Below are positions 16,246 to 25,392 of a stretch of DNA of 53,679 nt, in pieces. This DNA is from Polyangiaceae bacterium (GTDB lineage: Bacteria > Myxococcota_A > Polyangia > Polyangiales > Polyangiaceae). Both the position numbers and the translations under genes were made by a program. Position 1 is the first letter of the stretch. Each line of letters starts with the position of its first letter. The stretch lies in the NCBI GenBank assembly GCA_025937835.1, contig JAICQO010000040.1:1-53679 (forward strand), read 5' to 3'. The notes beneath the pieces were generated by a model that saw nothing but the letters and a program-made list of their open reading frames with translations, was not told the origin of the DNA and ran no database searches.

Positions 16246-17442
16246 TTATGGTGTGTCTCGCGCCGACATGCGCGCCGGCTGCGCCGCCGGCTCGGGCGGT
16301 ATGCGCCGTGGCGGGAAGCGCAGCGGCGGGCTGATTGCGGGACCCTTCTTCGGCCCGACCGGGATCCGGTAGCTGCGGTTTTCGCGGATCTTGCTGGTTC
16401 GGAGCCCGTTCGCGCTCTTCAGCGCGGGAACGGTGGTGTGGAAGCGCTTGGCGATCTTTCCCAGCGTGTCGCCGCGCCGAGCGCGGTAGCGGATGAAGCT
16501 CGGCGGAGCCTTCCGGAGGCCGAGCTCGTGCAAGATCGGGGCGACCCGCCGGCCTGTTTCCTGAGCCACGGGGTTGAAGAAGCGGATGTGCAGGTGCGTG
16601 GCGTGCCCGGGCGCGTGGCGAATGATGCGGCGCATCCCGCCCGCGCCGCCGTGGAACAGGCTGCGCACCCACTCGGCGTTCTCGCCTGCGGACAGCGCGT
16701 AGGCCTCGAGCAGCGTCTGGATCGAGTGATCGATCAAGATCATGTCGACATCGGTCTCGATCACGAGCGCGCGCACGAACGCCCAGGTCCGCGGCAGGTC
16801 GAGATTCTGCTTGGTGCCGCGGGAGTACCAGGGCGATGAATCGCGATAGTAGAACGAGATGTCGACGTCGCGCCCCGCCTGGTGGCTGATGTGCGGGCTC
16901 AGCGGCCCGCCTTCTTTGGCGCTGATGTGACCGAGCGCCAGCGCGGGTGTCCCCGGGAACTCCGACTGGACGCGGCGGATCGCCGCACACAGGTAGTCGA
17001 GGGTTTCCTGCGTGGCGAAGGCGCCGGAGGGGTTCTGGAGCTTGAACAGCGGCCCGTCTTCGGCGCGTACGCCGTTCAGGAGCGCGCCCGCGCTCGGGGC
17101 GCCGAGTGAGATCGAGCCGAGCGAGCCGAGATCGTTCTGCACGGCCTCGCGCAACCGGGTCGCGTCGTAGCCGTCGAGCGGGTGAACGCGAGGCCGCTCG
17201 GCTTCTGCTTCGAAAAGCAAGTCGTCCTCCGCCTCCGCCTCGTCCAGCACGGCGCCGGGCGGCGCGTCCGGCGCCTGGCCACCGGCTTGCTGGGGCTCGG
17301 GGCCGCCCGCACGCTGCCCGGGTGAGGACGCGGCGGCGCGGGGCGGCGGATCGACGTGCAGGCCCCGGGTCGTACACGCCACGAGCAGTGCGGCGAGCAC
17401 CGCGGTGTGGCGCGAGAGCCGAGGGGCCGGCGTGCAGCGCAT
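16246..17442 (-). CDS. Penicillin-insensitive murein endopeptidase (M74) with LysM domain
   Basis: A 398-residue exported lipoprotein-like protein (LLVACTT after the signal helix). After an acidic/Pro-rich linker comes a MepA-type M74 domain (about 90-310) with the metal-binding motifs SHQAGRDVDI and HATHLHIRF. A LysM module follows near residues 318-362 (YRARRGDTLGKIAKRF...SYRIP), then a Pro/Arg-rich tail. MepA cleaves D-Ala-meso-DAP cross-links in peptidoglycan; LysM would bind glycan. E. coli MepA lacks LysM. Its ATG shares one base with the epimerase stop (TAATG), so they form an operon. Confidence 0.92.
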   Translation of the reverse strand: MRCTPAPRLSRHTAVLAALLVACTTRGLHVDPPPRAAASSPGQRAGGPEPQQAGGQAPDAPPGAVLDEAEAEDDLLFEAEAERPRVHPLDGYDATRLREAVQNDLGSLGSISLGAPSAGALLNGVRAEDGPLFKLQNPSGAFATQETLDYLCAAIRRVQSEFPGTPALALGHISAKEGGPLSPHISHQAGRDVDISFYYRDSSPWYSRGTKQNLDLPRTWAFVRALVIETDVDMILIDHSIQTLLEAYALSAGENAEWVRSLFHGGAGGMRRIIRHAPGHATHLHIRFFNPVAQETGRRVAPILHELGLRKAPPSFIRYRARRGDTLGKIAKRFHTTVPALKSANGLRTSKIRENRSYRIPVGPKKGPAISPPLRFPPRRIPPEPAAQPARMSARDTP

Positions 17443-18389
17443 TAGTCGCGTCGCTCCGTGTAGAAGACCTTGGTGCGATCGAGCCCTTCCGCGAGCGGAA
17501 CCGGCGTGCCGATGTAACGAAACGCGATGCTCGCATCGAGCACGCTGCGCTCGAGGTCGCCCAGCCGGGGCACGCCGTATTCGAAGGTTTGCTCGACGCC
17601 CAGCCGCTGGCAGATGCCGCGCGCGAGCTCCTCCGTGGTCGTGGCCTCGCCGGTGCCGATGTTCATGATCGGCTGCTCGACGCGACCGTCGAGCGCCAGG
17701 ATGTTCGCGCGGACGACGTCCGCGACGTAGACGTAGTCGCGCACGCAGCCCGCGTCGCCGGCCTGGCTGCGTCCGTTGACCCGCAGCTTCTTTCCGGCCA
17801 GCGCGGCCGCGAAGAAGATGGCTACGACGCCGGCCTCGCCGTGCGGATCTTGACGCGGCCCGTACACGTTCGCGTAGCGCAAGATCGTGCTCGGTAGATT
17901 GCGGGTGTCGCGATAGCAGGCGAGCAGGCCCTCGAACGCCAGCTTGTGGATCGCGTACGGGCTACTCGGTCGTGCCACCGTGGCCTCGTCGGCGCGAAGC
18001 TCTGCCGGTACTTCGCCGTAGATGGCTCCTCCCGTGCTCGCGAACACGAAGCGGCGCACCTGCGAGCCCTGCTCGGTGCACGCTTCCAGCAGGTTCAGCC
18101 CGCCGAGCACGTTGACGGCCGCGTCCAGCCGCGGATCGCGGACGCTGATCGCAACGCTGGCTTGCGCTGCTTGATGCGAGACGGCCTCGGGCCGAAAATC
18201 GCGGAGCGTGCTGCGGGTGAGATCGTCGTTTCGCAGATCGCACTCGTAGAACTTGGCCGCTGCGGGGACGTTCTTCCGGTGTCCGGTGCTGAGGTTGTCC
18301 AGCACCGCGACCTCATGACCTGCCTCGAGTAGCCCTTCGGCGATGTGGCTTCCGATGAAGCCGGCTCCGCCGGTAACCAGGATTCGCAT
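17442..18389 (-). CDS. NAD-dependent UDP-sugar epimerase/dehydratase (GalE-like)
   Basis: A 315-residue extended short-chain dehydrogenase. The NAD-binding GGAGFIG begins at residue 7, Ser/Thr of the catalytic triad lie in ASTGGAIYGE, and YxxxK is present in SPYAIHK. The C-terminal half has the nucleotide-sugar pattern (YANVYGPRQDPHGEAGVVAIF; CVRDYVYVADV). It probably makes a UDP-hexose for surface polysaccharide; GalE function and precise substrate are inferred. It is the first gene of the pair with the murein endopeptidase. Confidence 0.9.
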   Translation of the reverse strand: MRILVTGGAGFIGSHIAEGLLEAGHEVAVLDNLSTGHRKNVPAAAKFYECDLRNDDLTRSTLRDFRPEAVSHQAAQASVAISVRDPRLDAAVNVLGGLNLLEACTEQGSQVRRFVFASTGGAIYGEVPAELRADEATVARPSSPYAIHKLAFEGLLACYRDTRNLPSTILRYANVYGPRQDPHGEAGVVAIFFAAALAGKKLRVNGRSQAGDAGCVRDYVYVADVVRANILALDGRVEQPIMNIGTGEATTTEELARGICQRLGVEQTFEYGVPRLGDLERSVLDASIAFRYIGTPVPLAEGLDRTKVFYTERRD

Positions 18390-18578
18390 ACGTTTCCTTT
18401 TCGGTGTCGTAGAGCGGCTGTGCTCGCCCGCGACAGGCCGCGGTTATAGCTCGGATTTCGTTGGGGTGCCCCGGGGCTCTGGCTCTGGGGCCGAAACGGG
18501 CGCGGCGAATCGCCGCAACCACGCTTCGAAACGGCTCTGGATTGCGTATCTGCGCGGCTACGCGCACCTTTCGCGAGC

Positions 18579-19169
18579 ATGTCAGTCACCGAAATCGATC
18601 GCGATCCCTTGCTCACGCTCACGCGCTGGCACGCGGAGGCGCGCGAGCGCGGAGCCGTCGAGCCGGATGCGATGACGTTGGCTACGGTGAGCGACGGACG
18701 ACCCTCTGCGCGCATCGTGCTCTTCAAGGGGCTCGCCTCGGGAAAGATCCAGTTCGTCACGAACTACGAGAGCCGCAAGGGCCGGGAGATCGAGCAGAAC
18801 CCGCAGGTGGCGCTGGTGTTCTTCTGGGTCGAGACCATGAAGCAGGTGCGCGTCGAAGGCCGAGCCGAACGCGCGAGCGCCGACGAATCGGATCGCTACT
18901 TCGCCTCGCGGCCGCGCGAGAGCCAGCTCGGGGCGTGGGCTTCCGATCAGAGCCGCGTCGTGATTTCGCGCCAGGAGCTCGAGGCGCGCTTCGCGGAGAC
19001 CGAGCGCCGCTTCGATGGCACGCGCGTCGAGCGCCCGCCGCATTGGGGGCTCTATTCGGTGCTGCCCGAGGTCGTGGAGCTCTGGAGCTCACGGCCGCAC
19101 CGGCTGCACGATCGGCTGCGCTACCAGCTCCACGGGACGAGCTGGAGCGTGGACCGGCTGTTCCCGTAG
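18579..19169 (+). CDS. pdxH: Pyridoxamine 5'-phosphate oxidase
   Basis: A 196-residue FMN enzyme that oxidises PNP/PMP to pyridoxal 5'-phosphate. FMN and substrate-binding segments are intact: ARIVLFKGL, NYESRKGREI, ASRPRESQLGAWAS and the C-terminal SRPHRLHDRLRYQ with final RLFP. Length is typical of the compact bacterial form. It is a single-gene unit, divergent from the epimerase gene across 189 nt; no tRNA or other gene was found in that gap. Confidence 0.95.
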   Translation: MSVTEIDRDPLLTLTRWHAEARERGAVEPDAMTLATVSDGRPSARIVLFKGLASGKIQFVTNYESRKGREIEQNPQVALVFFWVETMKQVRVEGRAERASADESDRYFASRPRESQLGAWASDQSRVVISRQELEARFAETERRFDGTRVERPPHWGLYSVLPEVVELWSSRPHRLHDRLRYQLHGTSWSVDRLFP

Positions 19170-19191
19170 GTAAGCCGCGCTTGAAATGGAC

Positions 19192-19425
19192 TTAGGGCAG
19201 GGGCTCGCTGCGGCGCGGCCGGAGCGCGCGCTCCAGGCCCGGGCTCGTCTCGAGCGGCGCGACGCAAAATGCGGCTTCGTGGCCCGGCCCCGACGAGCAG
19301 GTCCCCGTCTCGCACCCGGCGACGGAGTTCTTCAGCAGGAACTCTTCGAGGTGCCTGCGGAAGTGTTCCGCGGTCTTCGAAGCCGTGGGTCCGAAGAAAT
19401 CCCAGAACAGACGGACCCGACTCAT
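19192..19425 (-). CDS. Small conserved-looking protein coupled to oxidase subunit III (77 aa)
   Basis: A 77-residue soluble protein starting at ATG 19425, whose A overlaps the upstream stop in an ATGA junction. It has an amphipathic N-terminal half (DFFGPTASKTAEHFRRHLEEFL) and a Cys/His-rich centre (GCETGTC...GPGHEAAFC), ending in a Pro/Arg tail. The Cys and His could bind metal, and the coupling to a cytochrome oxidase subunit suggests an assembly or metal-handling job, but this is inference. An open frame extends upstream to 19494 inside the oxidase gene; the coupled ATG is preferred. Confidence 0.68.
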   Translation of the reverse strand: MSRVRLFWDFFGPTASKTAEHFRRHLEEFLLKNSVAGCETGTCSSGPGHEAAFCVAPLETSPGLERALRPRRSEPLP

Positions 19426-20027
19426 CCGAACAGCTCGAGCGTCGCGAACAACACCAGCCAGACCACGGCCAGGAAGTGCCAGTACTCGGCGCACAGACTC
19501 ACGCCTTCGTGGCGCGAGCTCGAGTACTCACGGGCCACTGCGCCGTTCAGGACGATGCCGAGCGGCACGAAGCCGCCGATCACGTGCGCCGCGTGAAGCC
19601 CGGTGAGCAGGTAGAAACCGACCACGACGTGCGCCGGCTGGTCGTTGCCGAAGGCCACGCCGTGCAGGCTGTACCAATTGACCGCCTGTACCGCGAGGAA
19701 CGCGAGGGCCAGGACCATCCCGAGCCGGAGCCGCCCCGGCAAGGCTGCGAGCCGATTGCTACGCGCAGCGCGCCGCGCGCTCTCGAGCGCAGCGCTGATG
19801 GCGAGCGCCAGCAGCGTGGACAGCCACAGGCCCGCGGGCGGCGCCGGAGTCGTCGCGCCACGCCAATTGGCACTGTCTGCGCGGGTCACGAAGTACCCCA
19901 CCAGCGTCGCGAGGAACAGCACGGCCAGGGAGGCGAACAGCACGTACACCCCGAGCCTTCGCGACGACATCCGAAAGGACGGTTCTCGCGGCGGGGCGCT
20001 GGGGCTCGGCCAGTGCGGCTGACTCAT
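19422..20027 (-). CDS. Heme-copper oxidase subunit III
   Basis: A 201-residue inner-membrane protein with five predicted helices. Helix four carries the family motif GLHAAHVIGG and helix five YWHFLAVVWLVLF, both characteristic of subunit III of cytochrome c/quinol oxidases. ATG 20027 was chosen over an upstream start at 20087 because GGGAGG precedes it by about 5 nt. Subunits I, II and IV are not in the window, so this is a solitary subunit-III gene, possibly a second copy or a partner of an oxidase encoded elsewhere. Confidence 0.9.
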   Translation of the reverse strand: MSQPHWPSPSAPPREPSFRMSSRRLGVYVLFASLAVLFLATLVGYFVTRADSANWRGATTPAPPAGLWLSTLLALAISAALESARRAARSNRLAALPGRLRLGMVLALAFLAVQAVNWYSLHGVAFGNDQPAHVVVGFYLLTGLHAAHVIGGFVPLGIVLNGAVAREYSSSRHEGVSLCAEYWHFLAVVWLVLFATLELFG

Positions 20028-20147
20028 CGCCGCCTCCCATACCACGCGCTCGAACTTGAGCGTGCGCGGGCGGTCCCGGCGTGACAAGTCTCGAGCCGCC
20101 CGCCTATCCTGGGGCTCGCCCAGACCCGCCCCCCGCGCCCTTTTTCT

Positions 20148-22346
20148 GTGATCGCCGCCCCCGTTCAGCCGATCGTGAATACTCTCGACCCGACGCGCTC
20201 CAGTTCCGCGTCGAGCGGCCTTTCAATCGGGGTCGTGGCCGGGGTGCTCAGCGCCTGGTCGCTGGTAGTGGCGGACGCGCTGGTGCGCTCCGGGATCCCG
20301 CCGTCGGCGTTGTCGGGGCACTACGTCGGGTCGCTCGGTCTGTACTCGGCGGTGGGGGCCGGGTTCGGCGCGCTCGCGTTCGGCTTGGTTTCGCTCGAGC
20401 GCGGGCTCGCGCGGTTTTCGTTCTGGGCGCCCCGCAAGGCCAAGCTTGCCCCCTGGGTCTACGCGACGGTCGCAGCGCTCGGCAGCCTGAGCACCGCGAT
20501 TTCGACCTTCTCCACGGACAAGCTCGAGCACAGCCCGCTGAAGTTCATCGGCCCGGCCGTGTTCTCGGGTGCTTGCGGCTTCGCGGCGCTGGTCGGTAGC
20601 TGGTTCATCCTGCGAGGCTTCGAGTCGCTCCTTCTGCGCGGCAAAGCCTACCTCGCGATCGCGGGCAGCCTGTTCCTCGGCGGTGCCACGACCACCTACC
20701 TCGATCTAACGCAATACGTGGCGCTCTATCCGCGGTTGCACACGCTGCTGGAGTTCGTGGCAGCGCTGTTCTTCGGCAGCGCCTACGCCCTGTGGTTGCG
20801 GAGGCTCTCGTTCTCGGCGCTTCCGGCCCGCGTTCTCCGGGTGTTGGCCGTCGCGGCCGGCGTCTGGTGCGCGCTGACCATCGTCTGGTCGCGCCCGAGG
20901 ACCTGGTTCGACGACAGCCTGAAGCACGTGTGGCTCGAAGAGGCGTACGTGGGGCGCATGCTTCGGCGCCTGCAAGTTGCCGAGACGTTCTTCGCCGATC
21001 CCTTCAACTGGCCGGGCATGCACATGGCGCGCATCGAACGCGTGAAGACACGCTACGCCCTGCGCAACACCTCGGTCGCGCCCCAGTGGGCCGAGCCGCT
21101 GTCCGAGCCGCCCGAAGTGTGGGACGCACTCCGGCAGCTGCGCGGAGGCCAGGCGCGCTACGACGTGATCGTCTACTACGTGGACTCGCTCCGGCGCGAC
21201 GCGGCGCAGAACCGCGAGCTCATGCCCGCGCTACAAGAGTTCGCCGAACGCTCGCTCGATTTCCGGCGCGCTTACTCGGTCGGCTCCGACACGCTGCGCT
21301 CTCTGCCCGCGCTCACGGGGGGTAACTACGACGTCTCGCAGACGCCGGAAAACGACCTGTTGCGTGTGGCCAAGCGCGCGAACTACGAGACCACGCTGAT
21401 CATCGCCAAGAGCGCGCACGAGTTCTTGAGCAAGCTGCGACCGGAGTTTTCGTTCGAGAACGCGCACGCGATCGAGGACTACCCCGCCGAGCTCCAGGTC
21501 TGGGGCTACGGCGCGCAGCAGCCCACCGCACAGGCGCTGGTCGACCGCGCGCTGGTGGAGCTCGACCAGAAGCGCAGCCGGCCCCTGCTCTTGTGGCTGT
21601 TCAACTTCGATCAGCACAACTGGGCGCAGCTCGATCAGGAGCACGTCGAGAACCAGGCGCGCCGTTACGGGATCACGGACGAGCCGGACGAGCTCGCGTT
21701 CCGCTACCGCGCCGTGGCCCGCTCGATCGACGCGGAGTTCGGGCGGCTGCTGCGCGGGCTGGAGGAGCGCAAGCGCCTCGACAAGACCATCGTGTTGTTC
21801 GTCTCCGATCACGGCGAGTCGATGGGCCGCGACGGGTTCTGGATGCACTCGGTGTTCCTGTGGGAGGACCTGATCCGGGTGCCGCTGGTGCTGCACGTGC
21901 CGGGCGTGGCGCCGAAGCGGGTGGACGAGAAGGTGTCCCTGGTAGACGTCGCGCCGACGCTCGGCCGCTTCTTCGATCCGACGCTGAACGGCCGCGGCTT
22001 TCACGGCCAGGACCTGCTCGGCTATGCCCTGCCCGAGCCGCCGAAGCGGCGTTTTCCCCTGCTGGTGGTCGGGGCCTCGAAGGACGTGCTCGTGCGGGTG
22101 GGCTTCGTCGACCCGGCATCCCAGTACAAGCTGGTGCTGTCGCTGGAGGCGGCGTTGCCCGAGCTCTACGATCTGAGCGGTGACGACCCCGACGAGCTGA
22201 ACCTCGCGTTCTCGAAGACCGCGCGCGTACAGAAGGGCCTCGAGCTCCTGGCGCGTTCCCCGATTTTCCCGCGCACGAACGACGATTTCGAGATGCGCGA
22301 TACCCGCGAGCAAAAGGCCGCCGCGCTGTTCGGGCCCGCGCCCTAA
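20148..22346 (+). CDS. Membrane-anchored sulfatase-fold hydrolase/transferase
   Basis: A 732-residue protein: six or seven N-terminal transmembrane helices (about 25-240), then a periplasmic alkaline-phosphatase/sulfatase-fold domain (about 335-690). Metal-site motifs are VYYVDSLRRD and the later FVSDHGESMGRDGFW. At the nucleophile position the sequence is SDTLRSLPALTGG, with Thr382 and neither the Cys nor the Ser needed for formylglycine. That favours a phospho-transfer enzyme like the LtaS/phosphoethanolamine transferase group over a true sulfatase (inference). It starts at GTG 20148; GTG 20175 is an alternative. Its stop overlaps queG tail to tail. Confidence 0.85.
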   Translation: MIAAPVQPIVNTLDPTRSSSASSGLSIGVVAGVLSAWSLVVADALVRSGIPPSALSGHYVGSLGLYSAVGAGFGALAFGLVSLERGLARFSFWAPRKAKLAPWVYATVAALGSLSTAISTFSTDKLEHSPLKFIGPAVFSGACGFAALVGSWFILRGFESLLLRGKAYLAIAGSLFLGGATTTYLDLTQYVALYPRLHTLLEFVAALFFGSAYALWLRRLSFSALPARVLRVLAVAAGVWCALTIVWSRPRTWFDDSLKHVWLEEAYVGRMLRRLQVAETFFADPFNWPGMHMARIERVKTRYALRNTSVAPQWAEPLSEPPEVWDALRQLRGGQARYDVIVYYVDSLRRDAAQNRELMPALQEFAERSLDFRRAYSVGSDTLRSLPALTGGNYDVSQTPENDLLRVAKRANYETTLIIAKSAHEFLSKLRPEFSFENAHAIEDYPAELQVWGYGAQQPTAQALVDRALVELDQKRSRPLLLWLFNFDQHNWAQLDQEHVENQARRYGITDEPDELAFRYRAVARSIDAEFGRLLRGLEERKRLDKTIVLFVSDHGESMGRDGFWMHSVFLWEDLIRVPLVLHVPGVAPKRVDEKVSLVDVAPTLGRFFDPTLNGRGFHGQDLLGYALPEPPKRRFPLLVVGASKDVLVRVGFVDPASQYKLVLSLEAALPELYDLSGDDPDELNLAFSKTARVQKGLELLARSPIFPRTNDDFEMRDTREQKAAALFGPAP

Positions 22347-23491
22347 TCCGCCGCTTCGAGCGCGGCGCGCGCTTCGGCGCGGACGTCGCCGTCGCCGTCG
22401 GACTCGGCAGCCCGTCGTAGCGCGGCGCGCGACGCTGGATCGAGCTCCGGCGCGAGCTCGCCGAGCGCCCAGGCAGCGTGGCTGCGGACGAGCGCGCTCG
22501 GGTTGTTCTCGAGCGCGCTCACGAGCGGCGCGACGGCCGCGGCGCTTCCGCTGTTGCCGAGCGCGATCGCGGCGTTGCGCTGGAGCGTCACGCGGTTCAC
22601 GCGGCGCAGCGCGGTGCGGCGCGCGAGCTTGCGATAGCCGGCCGAGCCGAGCTCGAGCAGCGCTACCAGATCGAGCTCGGCTCGGTCCGGGCGTGGCGAG
22701 AGCAGGTTCGGGGCCTTTTGCGCGCTCGCTCCCTGGTTGTAGGGGCAGACCTCCTGGCAAGCGTCGCAGCCGAACACTCGGTCACCCAGCCCGCGGCGTA
22801 GCTCGGCGGGGATGGCGCCGGTCGCTTCGATGGTCAGATAAGAGACGCAGCGGCGCGCGTCGAGCAGGTGCGGCGCGACGAAGGCTTGCGTCGGGCAGGC
22901 GTCGAGGCAAGCGCGGCAGCTGCCGCAGCTCTGGGGCAGGGCAGCGGGCGGCGTCGCCTCGAGCTCGACATCGACCAGCAGCTCGCCGAACAGCACGTAG
23001 CTACCGAGGCCGGGCGCGATCACCAGCGTCGATTTGCCATGAAAGCCGAGGCCGGCTCGCGCGGCGAGCTCGCGCTCGAGGAGCGGCGCGGTGTCGACGC
23101 AGGCGCGCGTTCGCACCGGGTGACCGACGAGCTCGGGCAACGCACGCTCGAGCGCTGCGAGCTTGTCCTTGAGAACCAGGTGATAATCGTCGCCCTGCGC
23201 GTAGCGGGCGAGGCGACCGGTGAGGGCGCCGGAGCGCGGCGGCGGGTCCGGCGTGTTGCCGTACGAGAGCGCGACCACGATCACGCTCTTGGCCTCGGGC
23301 AAGAGCTGTCTCGGGTCGTGGCGCGGGCCCTCGGACAAGTAGTCCATCGCGCCGTCGTAACCAGCGGCAAGAAAGGCATCGAGCCGGTCTCGACCCTCTT
23401 CCAACGGTTGCGCCGAGGCGAAGCCCACGCGAGAGAATCCGAGGGCCCTGGCCACCTGGACGATACGCTCGGACAGCTCTCTCGGGGACAC
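22343..23491 (-). CDS. queG: Epoxyqueuosine reductase
   Basis: A 382-residue cobalamin/Fe-S enzyme for the last step of queuosine synthesis in tRNA. The conserved CVDTAPLLERELAARAGLG and GFHGKSTL carry the substrate/B12-site residues, including the catalytic Asp. Two 4Fe-4S clusters are bound by CGSCRACLDACP and CDACQEVCPYN. The C-terminal 70 residues form HEAT-like repeats (RNAAIALGNSG, RSHAAWALGELAP). GTG at 23491 was chosen because the family N-terminus (LSERIVQVARALGFSRVGFA) begins just after it; the long open frame upstream is noncoding. Confidence 0.94.
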   Translation of the reverse strand: MSPRELSERIVQVARALGFSRVGFASAQPLEEGRDRLDAFLAAGYDGAMDYLSEGPRHDPRQLLPEAKSVIVVALSYGNTPDPPPRSGALTGRLARYAQGDDYHLVLKDKLAALERALPELVGHPVRTRACVDTAPLLERELAARAGLGFHGKSTLVIAPGLGSYVLFGELLVDVELEATPPAALPQSCGSCRACLDACPTQAFVAPHLLDARRCVSYLTIEATGAIPAELRRGLGDRVFGCDACQEVCPYNQGASAQKAPNLLSPRPDRAELDLVALLELGSAGYRKLARRTALRRVNRVTLQRNAAIALGNSGSAAAVAPLVSALENNPSALVRSHAAWALGELAPELDPASRAALRRAAESDGDGDVRAEARAALEAAD

Positions 23492-23662
23492 GGTCGGCGC
23501 CAGCCTAACAGGATCCGGCCCATTGCCCAGGCGCGGAGCCCGGCGCCGAGCCTGCGCTCGGGCGGGAATAAATCCGGAGCTTCCTGGGTCCCATGCGCCG
23601 AAACTTTGTAGTAAACGCGAGAAGCATTTTTCGGCGGTGGAACCAAGAGACGGGACGTCGAC

Positions 23663-24669
<1,007 letters not shown>

Positions 24670-24673
<4 letters not shown>

Positions 24674-25392
24674 ACGCCATCGTCTTGATCGCGCGGCGCG
24701 AGTTCTTCGCCTACCTGCGCTCACCGCTCGGCTCGGCGATCATCGCCGCCTGCCTGTTGATCGACGGCATCTTGTTCTACTTCCGGGCGCTGACGCCGAA
24801 GCTCCTGAGCGCGGAGGTGCTGCAGGAGTTCATCTACTCAGCCAGCGGCACGACGATGATCGCCGGCCTCGTGCTGTCGATGCGGTTGCTCGCCGAGGAA
24901 CGTCAGACCGGGACGCTCGTGCTGTTGAACACCGCGCCGGTCAAGGATTCGCAGATCGTGCTCGGCAAGTACCTGTCGGCGCTGACCGTGCTCGCGATCC
25001 TGACGCTGCTCACGGCGTACATGCCGATTTTGATCTTCGTCAAGGGCAGCGTCAGCGTCGGCCACATCCTGGTCGGCTACCTGGGCTTGTTGTTGCTGGG
25101 CAGCGCGTCGATCGCGATTGGCCTGTTCGGCTCGGCGCTGGCCCGCTCGCAGATCGTCGCAGCCATCATCGGCGCCGGGATCCTGACGCCGATGGTGCTG
25201 CTCTGGGCCGTCGCCAAGGCGGTCGATCCCCCGCTCAATCGCTATGTGTCGGCGCTCGCGCTGCACCACGACAATTTCAGGCCGTTCATGCTGGGTCGGC
25301 TCGATCTCGGGGCGGTGGCTTATTACCTGGTCGTCAGCTACTTCTTCCTGCTCGCGGCCACCAAGGTGCTGGAGGCACGCCGATGGCGATGA
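24670..25392 (+). CDS. ABC-2 type permease (GldF-like)
   Basis: A 240-residue inner-membrane protein with six predicted helices, and the MRLLAEERQTGTLVLLNTAPV motif between helices two and three that marks ABC-2 permeases of the Gld/Nos group. It starts at GTG 24670 with GTGA overlapping the ATPase stop, preceded by GGAGGG. Together with the ATPase it should form the transport core. Confidence 0.92.

Noticed and set aside
16208-17536. Second minus-strand frame over the murein endopeptidase gene
   Set aside because: Arg/Ala-rich shadow; the other frame carries M74 and LysM motifs.
18390-18578. tRNA or small RNA in the pdxH/epimerase gap
   Set aside because: No cloverleaf, no conserved T-arm sequence and no terminator-like hairpin with a T-run.
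20148-22346. Annotation as an arylsulfatase
   Set aside because: The CxPxR motif needed for formylglycine is absent; Thr lies at the nucleophile position.
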